Source: Actinomycetes bacterium (GTDB taxonomy: Bacteria > Actinomycetota > Acidimicrobiia > Acidimicrobiales > Palsa-688). Taken from it: DNA of 6,033 bases. The stretch spans positions 1-6,033 of the forward strand of contig JAKAXN010000289.1 in assembly GCA_021816565.1 (NCBI GenBank), written 5' to 3'. A program made the position numbers and the translations under genes. How positions within the stretch are numbered: position 1 is the stretch's first letter; every line of letters starts with the position of its first letter. Below the pieces are notes generated by a model, which was not told where the DNA came from, ran no database searches, and saw only the letters and a list, made by a program, of their open reading frames with translations. This document shows, in pieces, positions 4,393-6,033 of this stretch.

Positions 4393-5630
4393 GCGACCTG
4401 CTCTGGCCCGGCGGGCACCGGGCCGGCCCGGCGTTCAGCGACGGGGCCCTCCTCGCCGCCATGGTGGAGGTCGAAGCGGCCTGGCTGGCCGCCCTGGTGA
4501 CCCACTCGGTGGCCCCCGCGACCATCGACGCGGCCCGGTCGGTCCGCTCCCAGCCGGTCGACGCCTCCGAGGCGGCCCGGCTTGCGGAGGCGGCAGAAGC
4601 CGCAGGGAACCCCGTGGTGGCCTTCGTGGCCTGGCTGCGGGAGCGGGTCGGCGAGCGCGATCCGGTGTCGGCCCGCTGGCTGCACCGGGGGCTCACCAGC
4701 CAGGACGTGCTGGATTCGGCGCTGATGCTGCTGGCCCGCCAGGTCGTGCGGGACGTGAGGGAGGAGCTGGTCCACCAGGTGGCGGTGCTCGGAGCCATGG
4801 CCGACCGGTACCGCTCGACCCCGATGGTGGGTCGCACGCTCACCCAGCCGGCCGTGCCCATGGCCTTCGGGGTCAAGGCGGCCGCCTGGCTGAACGGTGT
4901 GCTCGACGCCGCCGAGGCGCTGGACGCGCTGAGCTTCCCGGCCCAGTTCGGCGGGGCGGCCGGCAACCGCTCCGGCATCACCGCTCTCGGCGGCGACCCG
5001 GCCGGCGTGGCCGCCTCGGCCGCCGCTGCGCTGGGCCTGGCCGAGCGCGGCCCCTGGCACACCGCCCGGGCGCCGGTGACCCGCCTCGGTGACGCGCTGG
5101 TCGGATGCAGCGCGGCGTGGGGCCGGATCGCCAACGACGTGCTGACCCTGTCACGGCCCGAGATCGGCGAGCTCAACGAGCCCGCCGCCGAGGGCAGAGG
5201 CGGGTCGTCGGCCATGCCGCAGAAGGTCAACCCGGTCCTGTCGATCCTGGTCCGGCGGGCCGCGCTGAGCGCCCCCGCCCACGGGTCGCTTCTGCACCTC
5301 GCCGCCGCTGACACCGGTGACGAGCGCCCGGCCGGCGCCTGGCACGTGGAGTGGGAGCCGCTGGCCCTCCTGGGGCGCCACACCCTCAGCGCGGCCCGCC
5401 AGACCAGCGAGCTGCTCGACGGCCTGGTCGTGCACGCCGAACGGATGGCGGCCACCCTCGACACCCACCGACGCGACGTCTCGGCCGAATACCGGTTGCT
5501 GGCCGGCCTGGCCGGCCGGCCCGCCGAGCCGGGGGCCGCGGCCGCCGCGCCGGGCGGCGGCGCCGACGCCGCCCTCGTAGCCGCCGCCCGGGACCGGGCC
5601 CGGGCCTGGACCGACGGGGGGCGGCCGTGA
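4389..5630 (+). CDS. pcaB: 3-carboxy-cis,cis-muconate cycloisomerase
   Basis: PcaB converts 3-carboxy-cis,cis-muconate to 4-carboxymuconolactone, the step after PcaHG. The 413-residue protein belongs to the fumarase/argininosuccinate lyase/adenylosuccinate lyase superfamily. Visible landmarks are HRGLTSQD (99-106), GRTLTQPAVPMAFG (148-161), FPAQFGGAAGNRSG (183-196), the superfamily signature GGSSAMPQKVNP (271-282) with the catalytic-loop serines, and AWHVEWEPL (317-325), which matches the W-H-x-E-W-E block of known PcaB and separates it from adenylosuccinate lyase. It is shorter than the ~450 residues of the Pseudomonas enzyme. The C-terminal part after ~360 is odd: the usual GL-x-x-AE helix is poorly matched and residues 383-403 are very Ala/Gly-rich. 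The ATG at 4389 overlaps the pcaG stop (ATGA); no ribosome site precedes it, so translation is probably coupled to pcaG. Its TGA overlaps the next GTG. Confidence 0.94.
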   Translation: MSDLLWPGGHRAGPAFSDGALLAAMVEVEAAWLAALVTHSVAPATIDAARSVRSQPVDASEAARLAEAAEAAGNPVVAFVAWLRERVGERDPVSARWLHRGLTSQDVLDSALMLLARQVVRDVREELVHQVAVLGAMADRYRSTPMVGRTLTQPAVPMAFGVKAAAWLNGVLDAAEALDALSFPAQFGGAAGNRSGITALGGDPAGVAASAAAALGLAERGPWHTARAPVTRLGDALVGCSAAWGRIANDVLTLSRPEIGELNEPAAEGRGGSSAMPQKVNPVLSILVRRAALSAPAHGSLLHLAAADTGDERPAGAWHVEWEPLALLGRHTLSAARQTSELLDGLVVHAERMAATLDTHRRDVSAEYRLLAGLAGRPAEPGAAAAAPGGGADAALVAAARDRARAWTDGGRP

Positions 5631-6033
5631 CCGCCCCGCCCCTCACCCTGGTCCGGCTCACCCCGCCCGGGCCCCGTCCCCTGCTGGTCCTCGGACCGTC
5701 ACTCGGCACCGCCACCGAGGCCCTGTGGGGTCGCTGCGCCGCCCTGCTCTCCGATCGGTTCGAGATCGTCGGGTGGGAGTTGCCCGGGCACGGCCAGGGG
5801 ATCCCGACGACCTCCCCGTTCCGGGTGGAGGACCTGGCCGAGGCCGTGGTGGCGGCGATCGACGAGCAGCTGGCCGAGCGGCGCGGGGCGTCGTTCCACT
5901 ACGCCGGGGACTCGATCGGCGGGACCGTCGGGCTGGCCCTGCTGGTCCACCACCCCGACCGCGTCGTCGCCGCGACCCTCGCCTGTACCGGCGCCCGCAT
6001 CGGCACCCCCGGGGGATGGCACCAGCGGGCTGC
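5627..6033 (+). CDS. pcaD: 3-oxoadipate enol-lactonase-like alpha/beta hydrolase, N-terminal part (cut by window edge)
   Basis: The visible 135 residues start an alpha/beta-hydrolase fold protein: a short strand region (LVRLTPPG), the oxyanion-hole segment LLVLGPSLGT (19-28), ELPGHGQG (51-58) and the nucleophile elbow AGDSIGGTVGL (93-103) with Ser96 in G-D-S-I-G, followed by VHHPDRVVAATLACTGARIGTP, which closely resembles PcaD. In the pathway this enzyme opens 3-oxoadipate enol-lactone to 3-oxoadipate. The GTG start at 5627 overlaps the pcaB stop by four bases (GTGA), and GGGGGG lies five bases before it. Position after pcaB strongly supports the assignment. In many actinobacteria this domain is fused to 4-carboxymuconolactone decarboxylase (PcaC), the fusion being called PcaL; the cut prevents telling which form this is. 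The lid, Asp and His of the triad lie outside the window. Confidence 0.88.
   Translation, partial: MTAPPLTLVRLTPPGPRPLLVLGPSLGTATEALWGRCAALLSDRFEIVGWELPGHGQGIPTTSPFRVEDLAEAVVAAIDEQLAERRGASFHYAGDSIGGTVGLALLVHHPDRVVAATLACTGARIGTPGGWHQRA

Noticed and set aside
4124..5464. 446-codon open frame on the minus strand opposite pcaG and pcaB
   Set aside because: It is Ser/Arg/Ala-rich with no domain, and lies opposite genes with intact catalytic signatures. It is a shadow of GC-rich codon use.
4389..5630. Adenylosuccinate lyase instead of PcaB
   Set aside because: The superfamily signature fits both, but the W-H-x-E-W-E block and position directly between pcaG and an enol-lactonase gene favour PcaB.

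Overview
The window is very GC-rich, with strong G/C preference at third codon positions, several GTG starts and gene families typical of Actinomycetota. I infer a high-GC actinobacterium, possibly of the Acidimicrobiia type, but the lineage is a guess from style and cannot be proved here. I see no tRNA, rRNA, CRISPR array, insertion sequence or phage gene.

Layout. Two gene blocks diverge from a ~100-bp gap at about 2941-3040. The left block (minus strand) reads from right to left: a small unrecognised two-helix membrane protein (2236-2940), a TetR-family regulator (1502-2146), a PF10118-type 'metal-dependent hydrolase' with ferritin-like di-metal motifs whose start overlaps the end of the regulator (646-1518), and the N-terminal part of a major facilitator transporter that runs off the left edge (1-467). 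The right block (plus strand) is a protocatechuate branch beta-ketoadipate operon: pcaH (3041-3829), pcaG (3826-4392), pcaB (4389-5630) and the first part of a pcaD/pcaL-like enol-lactonase (from 5627, running off the right edge). Each pca junction is a 4-base GTGA or ATGA stop/start overlap.

How they work together. PcaH/PcaG open the protocatechuate ring to 3-carboxy-cis,cis-muconate, PcaB cyclises it to 4-carboxymuconolactone, and after decarboxylation (pcaC, not visible; possibly fused to pcaD or downstream) the enol-lactonase gives 3-oxoadipate. No IclR- or LysR-type pca regulator is visible. The TetR gene has an excellent palindromic operator lying exactly between its own -35 and -10 elements, which argues for autorepression; it probably controls itself and the overlapping hydrolase gene. 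That operator motif is not seen in the pca promoter gap, so a link between the two blocks is unproven.

The most interesting points are this TetR operator and promoter architecture, the apparent leaderless GTG starts of three transcription units, a repeated 10-mer upstream of pcaH, sequence departures in PcaG and the tail of PcaB, and the unrecognised membrane protein divergent from pcaH. Nothing here convincingly shows a wholly new system; most of the window is a recognisable catabolic operon plus an ordinary regulator/hydrolase pair.
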